Positions 42,344 through 51,859 of a DNA stretch of 64,000 bases are shown here, piece after piece; the stretch's first letter is position 1, and each line of letters begins with the position of its first letter. The stretch is from Gemmatimonadaceae bacterium. GTDB taxonomy: Bacteria; Gemmatimonadota; Gemmatimonadetes; Gemmatimonadales; Gemmatimonadaceae. The stretch covers positions 1 to 64,000 of the forward strand of contig DATNEW010000009.1 in NCBI GenBank assembly GCA_035606695.1, read 5' to 3'. The position numbers and the translations under genes are program-made. The notes beneath the pieces were generated by a model, which saw only the letters and a list, made by a program, of their open reading frames with translations, was not told the origin of the DNA and made no database searches.

Positions 42344-45300
42344 ATGACCCGCCGCCGCCTCGTGGCGCTCGTCAGCGCCGCCGTGCTGTTCGCGATCGGG
42401 CTCGTGGCGTTCGCCACGGGCCTTTTCGTGACGCGCACGCAAGTGGGCCGCGACCGGCTTCGCGAGTGGATCACGCCGCTCGTCACCAATGCCGTCAAGG
42501 GCGGTAAGGTCTACATCGGGCATTTGAGCGGCAGCCTGATCAACGGCGTCACGATCGACAGCATCGAGATTCGCGACAAGCGCGGCGAGATCTTCGTGGC
42601 CACTGGCCCGGTGACCGTCCAGTACAACTGGCGCGACATCGTGGACAACCGCGTTCTGCTCCACCGCGTGGACGTGGCGCATCCGTTCGTGCACATCATC
42701 CAGCACGCGAACGGCAGCTGGAACTTCAAGGAGATTTTCCCCTCGTCGAACGGGCCGAAAGTCCCAAAGCCGGCGAGCGAGCGAAATTGGGGCGACTATG
42801 TCGTGTTCGATTCGGTGACGCCCAGGAACGCGACCTTCCTGTTGTCGATGCCGTGGGAGCCGGATCCCGACCTCAAGGGCGCGGTACGCGACAGCGTGAT
42901 TCGCTACCATCTCGCCACGCCCGACAAAGCCGTGTCGCGCGTCTTCGACGGATTCGCGCGCACGTACGCGTGGCACCAGGGCAACGGCATGTTGTCGCAC
43001 ATTCGACTGGCCGATCCGGACAGCGACAAGAAGTTCGGACAGGAGTTCAAGATCGCGTCGCTGTCGGTGGATGAATTCTCGCCGACATTCAAGTTTCGGA
43101 ATTTGCGCGGCACGGCGCGCCACCTCGGCGATACGGTGTTCGTGGACGTGCCGCACTTCGACATGCCGAAATCGACTGGCCACGGCGCGGGCCGAGTGTG
43201 GTGGGGAAGCGACCTTCCGGTTCGCTACGACATGCTGATTCACGGCGACTCGGTATCGCTCGACGACGTGAACTGGGTGTATCCGGACCTGCCGCACAAC
43301 GGCGGCGGCACGCTCGATCTCGCGATCAGGAACGAGTCGTATACCGATCGCGACAAGATGCGATTGGTCGATTTCCAGTTGAAGAAGATGGACGTGCGCA
43401 GCACGAAGTCGCATCTCATCGGCGACATGTGGTTCGGCACCGGTGCGCCGGTGCTGCTCGTGCGCAACGTCGACCTGCGCGCCGATCCGGTGGATTTCAC
43501 GCTGCTGGATACGCTGGCGGGCAAGCCGTTTCCGGAGGATTGGCAGGGACTGCTCACCGGAACGGTGAAGGCACGCGGCGGTCCGCTGACGCATTTCTAC
43601 GTCGATGACGCGCGCGTCACCTTCCAGGATGCCCACGTGCGCGGTGCAGTCACGCGCGCGACGGCGAAGGGCGAGCTCGACATTCTGCAGCCGGCATTCA
43701 CCGTGTTTCACGGGTTCAATGTCGATGCATCGCAGCTCGATCTGCGGACGATCGAGTATCTCTTTCCCGCGTTCCCGAAGTTGGGCGGCGTCGTGTCCGG
43801 CACGGCGACGCTCGACTCGTCGTGGCTCGACGTGCGGTTTTCCAACGCGAACCTGTATCATCGCGACGGTCCCGGCGATCCGACGCACGCTACCGGCAGC
43901 GGCCGCGTGACGTACGGCACGAAGTACATGACGTACGACATGTCGCTCGACATGCAGCCGCTCAACCTGTCGATGGTCGGCAAGTCGTTGTTCCCGACGA
44001 TGCCGGCGCTCGGTCTCGTCAGCGGTCCGCTGCGCGTGCAGGGACAATCACCCGATCTCGCGCTGGCATTCTCGTGGCAAGGATCGGCGGGTGCGTTGAG
44101 CTTCGACGGCCGCGTCGACATGGATTCGGTCGGCGGCTATGGCGCGCGTGGTCGCGGGCAATTCAGCGGTGTGAATTTCTCGCAGCTGCTCGCGTCGGCT
44201 GGTGCTTCGTTGCGGCGGGGCACATTGAGCGGCCACTACGACATCGACGTCGCCGGTGAATCCGCCGCCGCGCTCAACGGCATGGCCGACGTGTCCGTGG
44301 AGCGGACGACGTTCGAGGGTGTGCGCGTCTATCCCACGCGCGCGCAATTGCGGTTCGCCGACGGCCGGCTCCGGCTTGCCGATACACTGCGTCTGCGCAC
44401 CGATGCGGCGACGCTGGTCGCGACCGGCGGCATTGGCCTTCCGCGCGGCCGCCCGGACACGGTGCGTTTCTCCGTCGACGTCGACTCGCTCGGCGGTCTT
44501 CGGCCGATTCTCTCTCCGCTCGATACCACGCTTCTTGGCGCCGCGGCTACAGTTCCGGATTCGATGTCGGGCGCCGGCACCGCGACCGGAACGCTGACAG
44601 GCACGCTCGATTCGCTCGATCTCAATGCGCGCGTTGTGGCGAGCGATCTGTATTGGAATCAGAATCGCGGGCAGCGACTGGCGGCGGACGTCATCGTGCA
44701 TGACATCCTGCATCGGAGAATCGGATCAGGCAGCGCGCGCGTCGACAGCGTGACCTTGTTCGGTGTCGCGCTCGATACGATCGGCGGACGGCTGGTGCTC
44801 ACCGATTCGATGCACGCTCGCTTCAGTCTTGGCGCCTTGAGTCGCACCGGACCGACCGCGGTCGCATCGGGCCTGTGGTCGCGCGGCGCGGGGGTGCAGA
44901 CATTCCGCTTCGACACGGCGGCGCTCAACGTCGCGCCGAGCGTGTGGCGGCTCGCCGCGCCGGCAACCGTGTCACGGGATACGGCCGGCGGATGGCGCGT
45001 CGACTCATTGCTGCTGCGCAATCAGGACAGTGGCTTCGTCGCGCTCGCCGCGAACGTACCGGATTCCGGCGCCGCGATGGCTCGTCTCCGCGCGCAGGGC
45101 ATTCCGCTGCGCGACGTTCGCACGCTCGCGCAAATCAAGGATTCGTTGTCCGGCGTGCTTGGTTTTTCGGTGGATGCCGCGGGCACGAAACTGCGGCCGC
45201 AAATCAACGCCGATGTACATCTGGCATCGGTTCGCTGGGCGGGCGTTGGATTGGACAGCGTCAACGCGCATGCCAATTACCAGAATGAACGTGCGTCGAT

Positions 45301-46909
45301 GACGGCCTCGATCGTGCGCGACGGCAAGCCAACCGCGAGCGCGAGCGCGAACGTTCCGGCGGACATCACGCTGCTCGGATTCAAGCGCCGCAGTGACTCT
45401 CTTCAGGTGAGCGTTCAGGCCGAGCCGACCGACTTGTCGATTCTGCGTCCGCTCGTCGGCGACAAGCTGGTGTTGAGTGGGCAAGTCGCCGGCGGCGTGC
45501 AAGTCACGGGAACGACGCTCGCGCCGATTTATAACGGCAGCGTGAACTTCAAGAACGCGTCGGCCAAGATCCCGTCGCTCGGCATCACGCTGCGCGACAT
45601 CAACGGCTCGCTGACCGGCGGCGTGAATGCGGCGAATCAGGACAGCGTGAACGTCCGCATGTGGGCGCGCACGGAGGGGCGGCAGGACAGCGTGAGTCTC
45701 ACCGGTTGGGCCAGCGGGCTCGATCCGTCGAAGCATCGAACGGCGTTCCATCTCGCGCTGGTCGCCGACTCGCTGCACGCGTTCAACAAGCGCACCGTCG
45801 CCGACCTCACGATCTCGACGCGCGACGACCGCGGCCGGCTCGACTCGCTGGTGCTGAGCGGCTCGATCAACGCGTCGGTGTTGAGCGGTCCGCTGACGAT
45901 CGATCGCGGCTCGTTCTTCCTCGTGGACAAGGATCTCGCGAACAAGCGCGGCGTATCCGGAGCGTTCGACTTCGTCACCGACACCGCCGCCACCGCGATC
46001 ACCCTTGGCAGCTCGGCGTTCATCAATGAATTGATGAACAACCTTCAAATAGAAGGCGTGCCGATCAGCCTGGGCCGGGATGTGCGGCTGCGCTCGGCCG
46101 ATGCAAACGTGCTGCTCGGCGGCGACCTCACGCTCGTGAAATCGAATTCGATCGGTGCGAAAGGCCTGCAGCTTCAGGGCACGCTCGCCACGATTGGCGG
46201 CACGTACAATCTGAATTACGAAGGGCTGGTGCAGCGCGAATTCCAGGTGTTGTCGGACGGCACCGTGACGTTCGAGGGCCCGCCAACGACGCCGCGTCTG
46301 AACGTGCGCGCGCAGTACAACGTGCCGCAGGCGCGCGACCGCGCACTCGGAGTCATCGTGACGTTGAGCGGGCTCATGCCGAACCCGACACTGTCGTTCT
46401 CGAGCACGGCCGATTATCCGATCTCTCAGAACGATCTGATCAGCTATCTCTTCACCGGGCGGCCCGGTTTCGACATCGGAAGCCAGCGGTCGGACCTGGC
46501 TGCGCTCATTTCACCGACCGTGAGCGCCGTCGCATCGGAGCAGCTTCGCCGCGCGTTCGGCTCGTTCTTCAGCACCTTCCAATTCCAGCTCGGCGGTGCC
46601 GGGAGTGACGTGAACGGCAACACCAATTTCTTTGCGCCGAACAATCTGGGGAATTACCTGAACTCGTCGACCGTCGAGTTGGGGCGGCAGTTGACGAACA
46701 ACGTGTACGTGAGCGGCACGCTGAACTTCTGTCAATTCAGCGCCGGCAACAACTTCGGCGCGCGGCTGGAGTATCGCTTCGATCCCAAGTTGGCGCTGCA
46801 GCTGTCGTACGATCCACCGCCGGTGACGTCGACCTGCGGCAAGGTGCTGAGCATCATTCCGCAACCCAACCAGGCCGGCTTCTCGTTCCTGCACACGTGG
46901 CGCTTCTGA
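42344..46909 (+). CDS. TamB-like translocation and assembly module protein (DUF490)
   Basis: A 1521-residue protein with an N-terminal membrane anchor (LVALVSAAVLFAIGLVAFATGLF), a very long beta-rich periplasmic region and a C-terminal DUF490 domain ending TWRF. Recognisable C-terminal phrases are IGAKGLQLQGTLATIGGTYN, VQREFQVLSDGTVTFEG and LISYLFTGRPGFD. It would span the periplasm as a lipid- or protein-guiding groove between the inner membrane and the TamA-like barrel encoded just upstream (4-nt gap). The length is typical of TamB in diderm bacteria. The stop overlaps the lipid-kinase start by 13 nt. Confidence 0.9.
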   Translation: MTRRRLVALVSAAVLFAIGLVAFATGLFVTRTQVGRDRLREWITPLVTNAVKGGKVYIGHLSGSLINGVTIDSIEIRDKRGEIFVATGPVTVQYNWRDIVDNRVLLHRVDVAHPFVHIIQHANGSWNFKEIFPSSNGPKVPKPASERNWGDYVVFDSVTPRNATFLLSMPWEPDPDLKGAVRDSVIRYHLATPDKAVSRVFDGFARTYAWHQGNGMLSHIRLADPDSDKKFGQEFKIASLSVDEFSPTFKFRNLRGTARHLGDTVFVDVPHFDMPKSTGHGAGRVWWGSDLPVRYDMLIHGDSVSLDDVNWVYPDLPHNGGGTLDLAIRNESYTDRDKMRLVDFQLKKMDVRSTKSHLIGDMWFGTGAPVLLVRNVDLRADPVDFTLLDTLAGKPFPEDWQGLLTGTVKARGGPLTHFYVDDARVTFQDAHVRGAVTRATAKGELDILQPAFTVFHGFNVDASQLDLRTIEYLFPAFPKLGGVVSGTATLDSSWLDVRFSNANLYHRDGPGDPTHATGSGRVTYGTKYMTYDMSLDMQPLNLSMVGKSLFPTMPALGLVSGPLRVQGQSPDLALAFSWQGSAGALSFDGRVDMDSVGGYGARGRGQFSGVNFSQLLASAGASLRRGTLSGHYDIDVAGESAAALNGMADVSVERTTFEGVRVYPTRAQLRFADGRLRLADTLRLRTDAATLVATGGIGLPRGRPDTVRFSVDVDSLGGLRPILSPLDTTLLGAAATVPDSMSGAGTATGTLTGTLDSLDLNARVVASDLYWNQNRGQRLAADVIVHDILHRRIGSGSARVDSVTLFGVALDTIGGRLVLTDSMHARFSLGALSRTGPTAVASGLWSRGAGVQTFRFDTAALNVAPSVWRLAAPATVSRDTAGGWRVDSLLLRNQDSGFVALAANVPDSGAAMARLRAQGIPLRDVRTLAQIKDSLSGVLGFSVDAAGTKLRPQINADVHLASVRWAGVGLDSVNAHANYQNERASMTASIVRDGKPTASASANVPADITLLGFKRRSDSLQVSVQAEPTDLSILRPLVGDKLVLSGQVAGGVQVTGTTLAPIYNGSVNFKNASAKIPSLGITLRDINGSLTGGVNAANQDSVNVRMWARTEGRQDSVSLTGWASGLDPSKHRTAFHLALVADSLHAFNKRTVADLTISTRDDRGRLDSLVLSGSINASVLSGPLTIDRGSFFLVDKDLANKRGVSGAFDFVTDTAATAITLGSSAFINELMNNLQIEGVPISLGRDVRLRSADANVLLGGDLTLVKSNSIGAKGLQLQGTLATIGGTYNLNYEGLVQREFQVLSDGTVTFEGPPTTPRLNVRAQYNVPQARDRALGVIVTLSGLMPNPTLSFSSTADYPISQNDLISYLFTGRPGFDIGSQRSDLAALISPTVSAVASEQLRRAFGSFFSTFQFQLGGAGSDVNGNTNFFAPNNLGNYLNSSTVELGRQLTNNVYVSGTLNFCQFSAGNNFGARLEYRFDPKLALQLSYDPPPVTSTCGKVLSIIPQPNQAGFSFLHTWRF

Positions 46910-47802
46910 TCAAACGCGCCGTCATCATCGCCAACCCGGCATCGCGCAAAGGGAAACGGCTCGCCGAGCGTGCACGACGATCGCTGGCGGGCCGTTCGGT
47001 CGAGTGCGATCTCGTGTTTACCGCGGCGCCGGGCCATGCGGCGGAGCTCGCCGCGCTGCACGCGCCGCATTATGACGCTGTCTTCGCGCTGGGCGGCGAC
47101 GGGACGGTCATGGAGATCGCAAGCGCGCTTTCGGGGTCGCAAGCGCGCGTCGGAGTGCTCGCGGGTGGAACAGGGAACCTCCTGGCGAGAGCGCTGGGGA
47201 TACCGCTCTCGGTACGCCGCGCCGTGGATGCCTTGCTCGACGGCGAGGAGCTGTTGATCGACCTGGGGCGCTTCGACAACGGCCGGCGGTTCGCCATCGC
47301 GGCCGGGGTTGGCATCGATGCCGCGATGGTGGCTGAAACGCCCGGCTGGCTCAAGCGTCGATTGGGTGTGCTCGCGTACACGATCATGGGCTCCCGGGCA
47401 GCAGTTCGGGCGGTCCTGCGTCGAGACTTCTTCCAGGCGCGAGTCACGATCGATGGCGTGGTGCACGAGCGGCGCGCGGCGGCGGTGATGATCGCCAACT
47501 TCGGCGCGGTGCTCGGCGACCGCATTACCCTTGGCCCCGAGATTCGGACGGATGACGGATTGCTCGACGGCTGCATCTTCGCGCCGAACACCCTGCGTGA
47601 TGCCTTGCGCATCATGCGGCGGATGTTGCGGCGTGATTTCAGCTCCGATCCGTGCATGCTGTACGCGCGCGGCCGGACGATTCGCGTCGAGACCGATCCG
47701 CCACTCGCTTGGCAAGCGGACGGCGAGCTGATGGGAACCACGCCGTTCAATGTCGAGGTCGAACCGCTCGCGGTGCGCCTCCTGGTCCCGCGAAGGAGCT
47801 GA
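46897..47802 (+). CDS. Diacylglycerol-kinase-like lipid kinase (YegS/LCB5 group), copy 2
   Basis: A 301-residue protein of the same family as the gene at 27414-28307. AVIIANPASRKGKRLAERA, FALGGDGTVMEIASAL and AGGTGNLLARALGIPLSVR are the expected catalytic and lipid-side motifs; DGELMGTTP marks the C-terminal sandwich. GTG at 46897 overlaps the tamB stop by 13 nt; no ATG fits better. The stop lies 5 nt before the GTG of a soluble hybrid histidine kinase, so the two are probably co-translated. Lipid substrate unknown. Confidence 0.88.
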   Translation: MALLIKRAVIIANPASRKGKRLAERARRSLAGRSVECDLVFTAAPGHAAELAALHAPHYDAVFALGGDGTVMEIASALSGSQARVGVLAGGTGNLLARALGIPLSVRRAVDALLDGEELLIDLGRFDNGRRFAIAAGVGIDAAMVAETPGWLKRRLGVLAYTIMGSRAAVRAVLRRDFFQARVTIDGVVHERRAAAVMIANFGAVLGDRITLGPEIRTDDGLLDGCIFAPNTLRDALRIMRRMLRRDFSSDPCMLYARGRTIRVETDPPLAWQADGELMGTTPFNVEVEPLAVRLLVPRRS

Positions 47803-47807
47803 CCCCG

Positions 47808-50627
47808 GTGACCGCGATTTCGACGCCGGAATCCTTGAGCGCGTTCTCCCTCGAGCGCCTGCTGCGCGAGCGAGACCAGCTGCTGCTCTTGCACGAGGCG
47901 TTGGCCGAGGTCGAGCGCGCACGTACGCTGCGAGAGCGCCTGGCCGTGCTGGCGCTGGCGATTCAGCGCATCGGCTTCGCGCGCGTCGAGACGATCGACG
48001 AATACGCGATGCCCGAGAGCGCCAACGTGCTGGCGCTCATTAGCAATTCAGCATATCTGGATTCTAATGAACTGATCGTGCCGCTCCGCGCCGTCGGCGG
48101 CGCGACGGTCGCGACGCTCGTGCTGGGCGAACCCACCGAGTCGGGCGTCCCGACGCTCGAGCTGGTGCGGACCGTGGAGCTGTTCGCGCAGCAGGTGGCG
48201 TCGATCATCGAGAACGCGCGGCTGTACGAGGAGAGCCAGCGAGAGCGCGGCCGCGGGGAGGCGCTGTCCGACATCGCGCGCGCGGTTGGCAGCTCGCTTC
48301 GCCTCACGGACGTGATGCAGTTGAGCCTCCGCCATGCCGTGGCGCTGCTGCGCACGCAGGGTGGAACGCTCGGCCTGTTGCGCGACGATCAGATCATGAT
48401 CGTGGCCGGCATCGGCGTCGGCGACGTGGTCGTCGGTGCGCCGGTTCCGTTGAACGCGAGCATCAGCGGCCGCGCGATTCGCGAACGGCGGGCGATCATC
48501 TGCAATGATGCCAACGTGCCCGAGGCCTATGGGCCGACGCGCATCGCGGCAAACGTCGATCGCACCATCGCCGCGCCGCTCTACTCGAGCAGCGGCGCGA
48601 TCGGCGTGCTGTCGGTGATCAACCGCGACACGGCGTTCACGGACGACGACGCGACCGTCCTGCAGCGACTGGCCGACCAGGTCGCGGTGGCTGTCGGGAA
48701 CGCGCGTCTCTACGAAGAAGCAAAAGCCGCGGCAGATCGGTATCGCCAAGCGGTCGAGGACGAGCGGCGTGCGCGCGACGCGGTGGGGCAGTCCGAGGCG
48801 CGGTATCGCAATCTCTTCGAGACCGCGACCGACGCGATCTACACGCTCGACACGCACTCGGCCTTCACGTCCGTGAACGAAGCGACGTGCGAGATGTCCG
48901 GCCGCTCGCGCGACGAACTGTTGGGACGCAGCCCGCTGCCGTTCGTCTCGGCGAGCGAGCTCGCCATCGTGAAAGAGCACTTCAAGGCCGCGCTCGCCGG
49001 GACCGCGCGTCGATACGAATGCCACTTCGTGAGGCCGGACGGCACACGGCGTCTGGCTTCCGTGACCAACTCTCCGATTCGGCACGGCAACAAGGTGATC
49101 GGCATTCTGGGCGTCGCGCGCGACGTAACGGACGAGCGGGACCGGGCACTCGCGCTCGAGCGGTCGGAGCTCAGGTACACGCGGCTGGTCGAATCCGCGT
49201 CGGACGCGATCTTCACCGTCGAGCCGACGGGCACGATGACCGCGGTGAATCGCTCGCTCGAGCGGTCGAGCGGCAAGACGCGCGATGCGCTGATCGGCAC
49301 GCCCTTCGCCGCGCTCATCGATTCGCGCGACCAACAGCTGCTCGCGAGCGCGTTTCGCGACACGTTCGGCGGCGCGCGACGTCGCGTCGAGCTGCGATAC
49401 CCGGCGCCAGACGGCGCGGCGCGTCTCTGTTCGCTGACGCTCACGCCGCTCACCGAAGGCGACCAGGTCACCGGCGCGCTCGGCATCGTGCGCGACGTGA
49501 CCGACGAAAAGCGGATGACCGAGCAGCTCATGCAGCAGGAGAAGCTCGCCGCGGTCGGACAACTCGTGAGCGGTGTGGCCCACGAGCTGAACAATCCGCT
49601 CGCGAGCGTGATGGCATTTGCCCAGCTGTTACTGGCCGCGCCGGCGAACGCGCCGCAGGATCGCCGCGCGATCGACGCGATCAATCAGGAAGCGAAGCGT
49701 GCCGCGAAGATCGTCTCGAATCTCCTGACGTTCGCGCGCCAGCATCAGCCCGAACGCACGGTGACCGACCTCAATCGCGTCGTCGACGATACGCTCGAGC
49801 TGCGTCGCTACGCGTTGCGCGTCGCGCAGGTGGAGATCGAGACGCGGCTCGATCCAATGCTGCCGATCACGTGGGCCGATTCGTTCCAGCTGCAGCAGGT
49901 CGTGCTCAATCTCGTGACGAACGCCGAGCAGGCGCTCGCATCGTGGCCCGAGGAGCGGCGGATCGTCGTGTCGACCAGCCGGTCGCGCGACGATCTGTTC
50001 CTCACCGTCACGGATACGGGGCCGGGGATCGCGCCGGAGAATTTGTCGCGCATCTTCAATCCATTCTTCACGACCAAGCCGGTCGGCGAAGGAACCGGTC
50101 TCGGGTTGTCGATCTCCGACGGCATCATTCGCGAGCACGGCGGACGCATTCGTGCCGAGTCGGCGCCGGGCAAGGGCGCGTCCTTCATCATCGAGTTGCC
50201 GTTCGTCGAGCCGCCGGGCCGCGACGTGCCGGCCGAGCCGGTGGTGCAGACGCCTGTGTGTGGGAGCAAGCGCCTGCTGGTGGTCGACGACGAGGCGACC
50301 ATCCGCAGCGCGATCACGACCTTCTTCCGTTCGCTCGGCCACGATGTCGATGCAGTCGCAACGGGCCGCGAAGCCATCGCGCGTGCGAGGTCGCAGAGCT
50401 ACGACGCACTCTTGCTGGACTTGCGTCTACCCGACGCGACCGGTGATGAGGTGCTGCGCGAGCTCGAGATGGCCGGCCGTGTTCCGGCGCGGGTCATTTT
50501 CGTCACGGGTGACACACAAAGCGAGTCGGCGCGGCGAACGCTCGGCGCCACGGGACGCACGGTGGTCAGCAAACCATTTTTGTTGGATGAATTAGCCGCT
50601 GTTGTTCTCGCGGAAGCGGAGACGTAG
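47808..50627 (+). CDS. Soluble hybrid sensor histidine kinase with two GAF, two PAS and a receiver domain
   Basis: A 939-residue kinase without membrane helices. Two GAF domains occupy about residues 20-330 (LLLHEALAEVERARTL; LRDDQIMIVAGIGVGDVV), two PAS domains about 345-590 (YRNLFETATDAIYTLD; YTRLVESASDAIFTVE), then HisKA with the phospho-acceptor in VAHELNNPLASV (about 592), HATPase (DTGPGIAPENL, GTGLGLSIS) and a C-terminal receiver (LLVVDDEATIR, phospho-Asp in LLLDLRLPD at about 869). GTG at 47808 follows AGGAGC at about 10 nt. No output domain is fused. It pairs with the lipid-kinase gene directly upstream. Confidence 0.92.
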   Translation: MTAISTPESLSAFSLERLLRERDQLLLLHEALAEVERARTLRERLAVLALAIQRIGFARVETIDEYAMPESANVLALISNSAYLDSNELIVPLRAVGGATVATLVLGEPTESGVPTLELVRTVELFAQQVASIIENARLYEESQRERGRGEALSDIARAVGSSLRLTDVMQLSLRHAVALLRTQGGTLGLLRDDQIMIVAGIGVGDVVVGAPVPLNASISGRAIRERRAIICNDANVPEAYGPTRIAANVDRTIAAPLYSSSGAIGVLSVINRDTAFTDDDATVLQRLADQVAVAVGNARLYEEAKAAADRYRQAVEDERRARDAVGQSEARYRNLFETATDAIYTLDTHSAFTSVNEATCEMSGRSRDELLGRSPLPFVSASELAIVKEHFKAALAGTARRYECHFVRPDGTRRLASVTNSPIRHGNKVIGILGVARDVTDERDRALALERSELRYTRLVESASDAIFTVEPTGTMTAVNRSLERSSGKTRDALIGTPFAALIDSRDQQLLASAFRDTFGGARRRVELRYPAPDGAARLCSLTLTPLTEGDQVTGALGIVRDVTDEKRMTEQLMQQEKLAAVGQLVSGVAHELNNPLASVMAFAQLLLAAPANAPQDRRAIDAINQEAKRAAKIVSNLLTFARQHQPERTVTDLNRVVDDTLELRRYALRVAQVEIETRLDPMLPITWADSFQLQQVVLNLVTNAEQALASWPEERRIVVSTSRSRDDLFLTVTDTGPGIAPENLSRIFNPFFTTKPVGEGTGLGLSISDGIIREHGGRIRAESAPGKGASFIIELPFVEPPGRDVPAEPVVQTPVCGSKRLLVVDDEATIRSAITTFFRSLGHDVDAVATGREAIARARSQSYDALLLDLRLPDATGDEVLRELEMAGRVPARVIFVTGDTQSESARRTLGATGRTVVSKPFLLDELAAVVLAEAET

Positions 50628-50672
50628 GGGCTATTTTGTGGGAGCTTGCTCGCCCACGCCCAACCCTGAGTG

Positions 50673-50873
50673 ATGACCAAGATCGAGGAGCACGACGCGA
50701 TGATCTGTCGTTCCTGCGGGAACGAGGAGCGCGCGTCGGAAGGCTATCCGTGTGTCGACTGCGGCACGTTCATCTGCGTGATCTGCGACATGCGCGGCAT
50801 CACGCGGTGTCGCAGCTGTCAGGCGAAACGTGAGGCAGCGGCAGCCGCTGCCGCGAAGCCGGCGGCCACGTGA
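50673..50873 (+). CDS. Small zinc-ribbon protein
   Basis: A 66-residue protein with four CxxC pairs: C-R-S-C, C-V-D-C, C-V-I-C and C-R-S-C, enough for two zinc sites, followed by an Ala/Lys-rich tail. It has no DNA-binding or enzymatic signature. ATG at 50673 is used (a GTG lies 3 nt upstream). Its stop overlaps the GTG of the P1 peptidase gene (GTGA), which supports that it is translated and belongs to that unit. Function unknown. Confidence 0.75.
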   Translation: MTKIEEHDAMICRSCGNEERASEGYPCVDCGTFICVICDMRGITRCRSCQAKREAAAAAAAKPAAT

Positions 50874-51859
50874 CACCGGATCTCGATCTCAGTGCATTGG
50901 GCATCGCCGTCGGTCATGCGACCGATGAGGCGGGCGGCACGGGCGTAACGGTCGTGCGCGGTGTGAATGGGCCGCTGCGCGCGGGCGTCGCGTTGTTCGG
51001 ACGCGCGACCGGTAGTCGCGAGCTGCACACGGCGTCGGCGGAGCATCTCGTTGGCGGGCGTATCGACGCGATCATGCTGACCGGCGGTTCGGCGTACGGG
51101 CTCGATGCCGCGGCGGGTGTGATGCGCTGGATGGAAGAGCGCGGCCAGGGGTTCAACGTCGGTCCGGGCGTGGTGCCGATCGTCCCCGCGGCGGTCGTGT
51201 TCGATCTCCTGCCATTCGGCCGCTTCGACGCGCGACCGACGCCGCAGATGGCATATGAGGCGTGCGAGTCCGCCGCGACGAAAGGCATCGCCGAGGGATC
51301 GGTGGGCGCGGGCACGGGCACGACGGTCGGTCATCTCTATGGGCCGGCGGGCGCCATGAAGGGCGGTTTCGGCGGTGCGACGATCACGAACGGCGACGGG
51401 CGCGTCACGGTCGGCGCGGTCGCCGTGGTCAACGCGTTCGGCGACGTCCGCGACGGCGACGGGTTGATCATCGCCGGCGCGCGCGCGCGGCGCGGGTTCG
51501 CCGACATGGCGCGCGTGATGCTCGGCAGCGAGATACCGCCGCCGGCGGCATTTGGAGAACTCAAATTAAAGAATACGACATTGTGCGTCGTGGCGTCGAG
51601 CGTGCCGCTCGCCGCGGCGAGTCTGACGCAGCTGGCGCGCGCGGCCGGCGCGGCGCTGTTCCGGCGGATCACGCCGGTCGGGACCTCGTTCGACGGCGAC
51701 GTGGTGTTCGCGGTCTCGCCCTGCGAAGGCGAACCGTCGCACCTGGCGAATCTGATGATCGAATCGCTCGGCGTCGCGGCGCTGGAGCAAGCGATCGAGC
51801 GCGCCGTGCGCACGGCGCGCGGCCGCGACGGCATTCCGGGACTCGCTGATGGCTACTGA
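50870..51859 (+). CDS. P1-family (S58) N-terminal-nucleophile peptidase/amidase, NylC/DmpA-like
   Basis: A 329-residue member of the P1 family, whose precursors cut themselves to create an N-terminal nucleophile. MLTGGSAYGLDAAAGVMRWM and GSVGAGTGTTVGHLYGPAGAMKGGFGG are conserved core motifs. The expected self-cleavage site lies in LKLKNTTLCVVAS, most likely between Asn235 and Thr236, like the Asn-Thr cleavage of the nylon-oligomer hydrolase NylC rather than the Gly-Ser of DmpA. It should hydrolyse amide bonds of short peptides or related compounds in the cytoplasm. The GTG start overlaps the zinc-ribbon stop, and its end overlaps the NlpC/P60 gene. Confidence 0.88.
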   Translation: MTPDLDLSALGIAVGHATDEAGGTGVTVVRGVNGPLRAGVALFGRATGSRELHTASAEHLVGGRIDAIMLTGGSAYGLDAAAGVMRWMEERGQGFNVGPGVVPIVPAAVVFDLLPFGRFDARPTPQMAYEACESAATKGIAEGSVGAGTGTTVGHLYGPAGAMKGGFGGATITNGDGRVTVGAVAVVNAFGDVRDGDGLIIAGARARRGFADMARVMLGSEIPPPAAFGELKLKNTTLCVVASSVPLAAASLTQLARAAGAALFRRITPVGTSFDGDVVFAVSPCEGEPSHLANLMIESLGVAALEQAIERAVRTARGRDGIPGLADGY

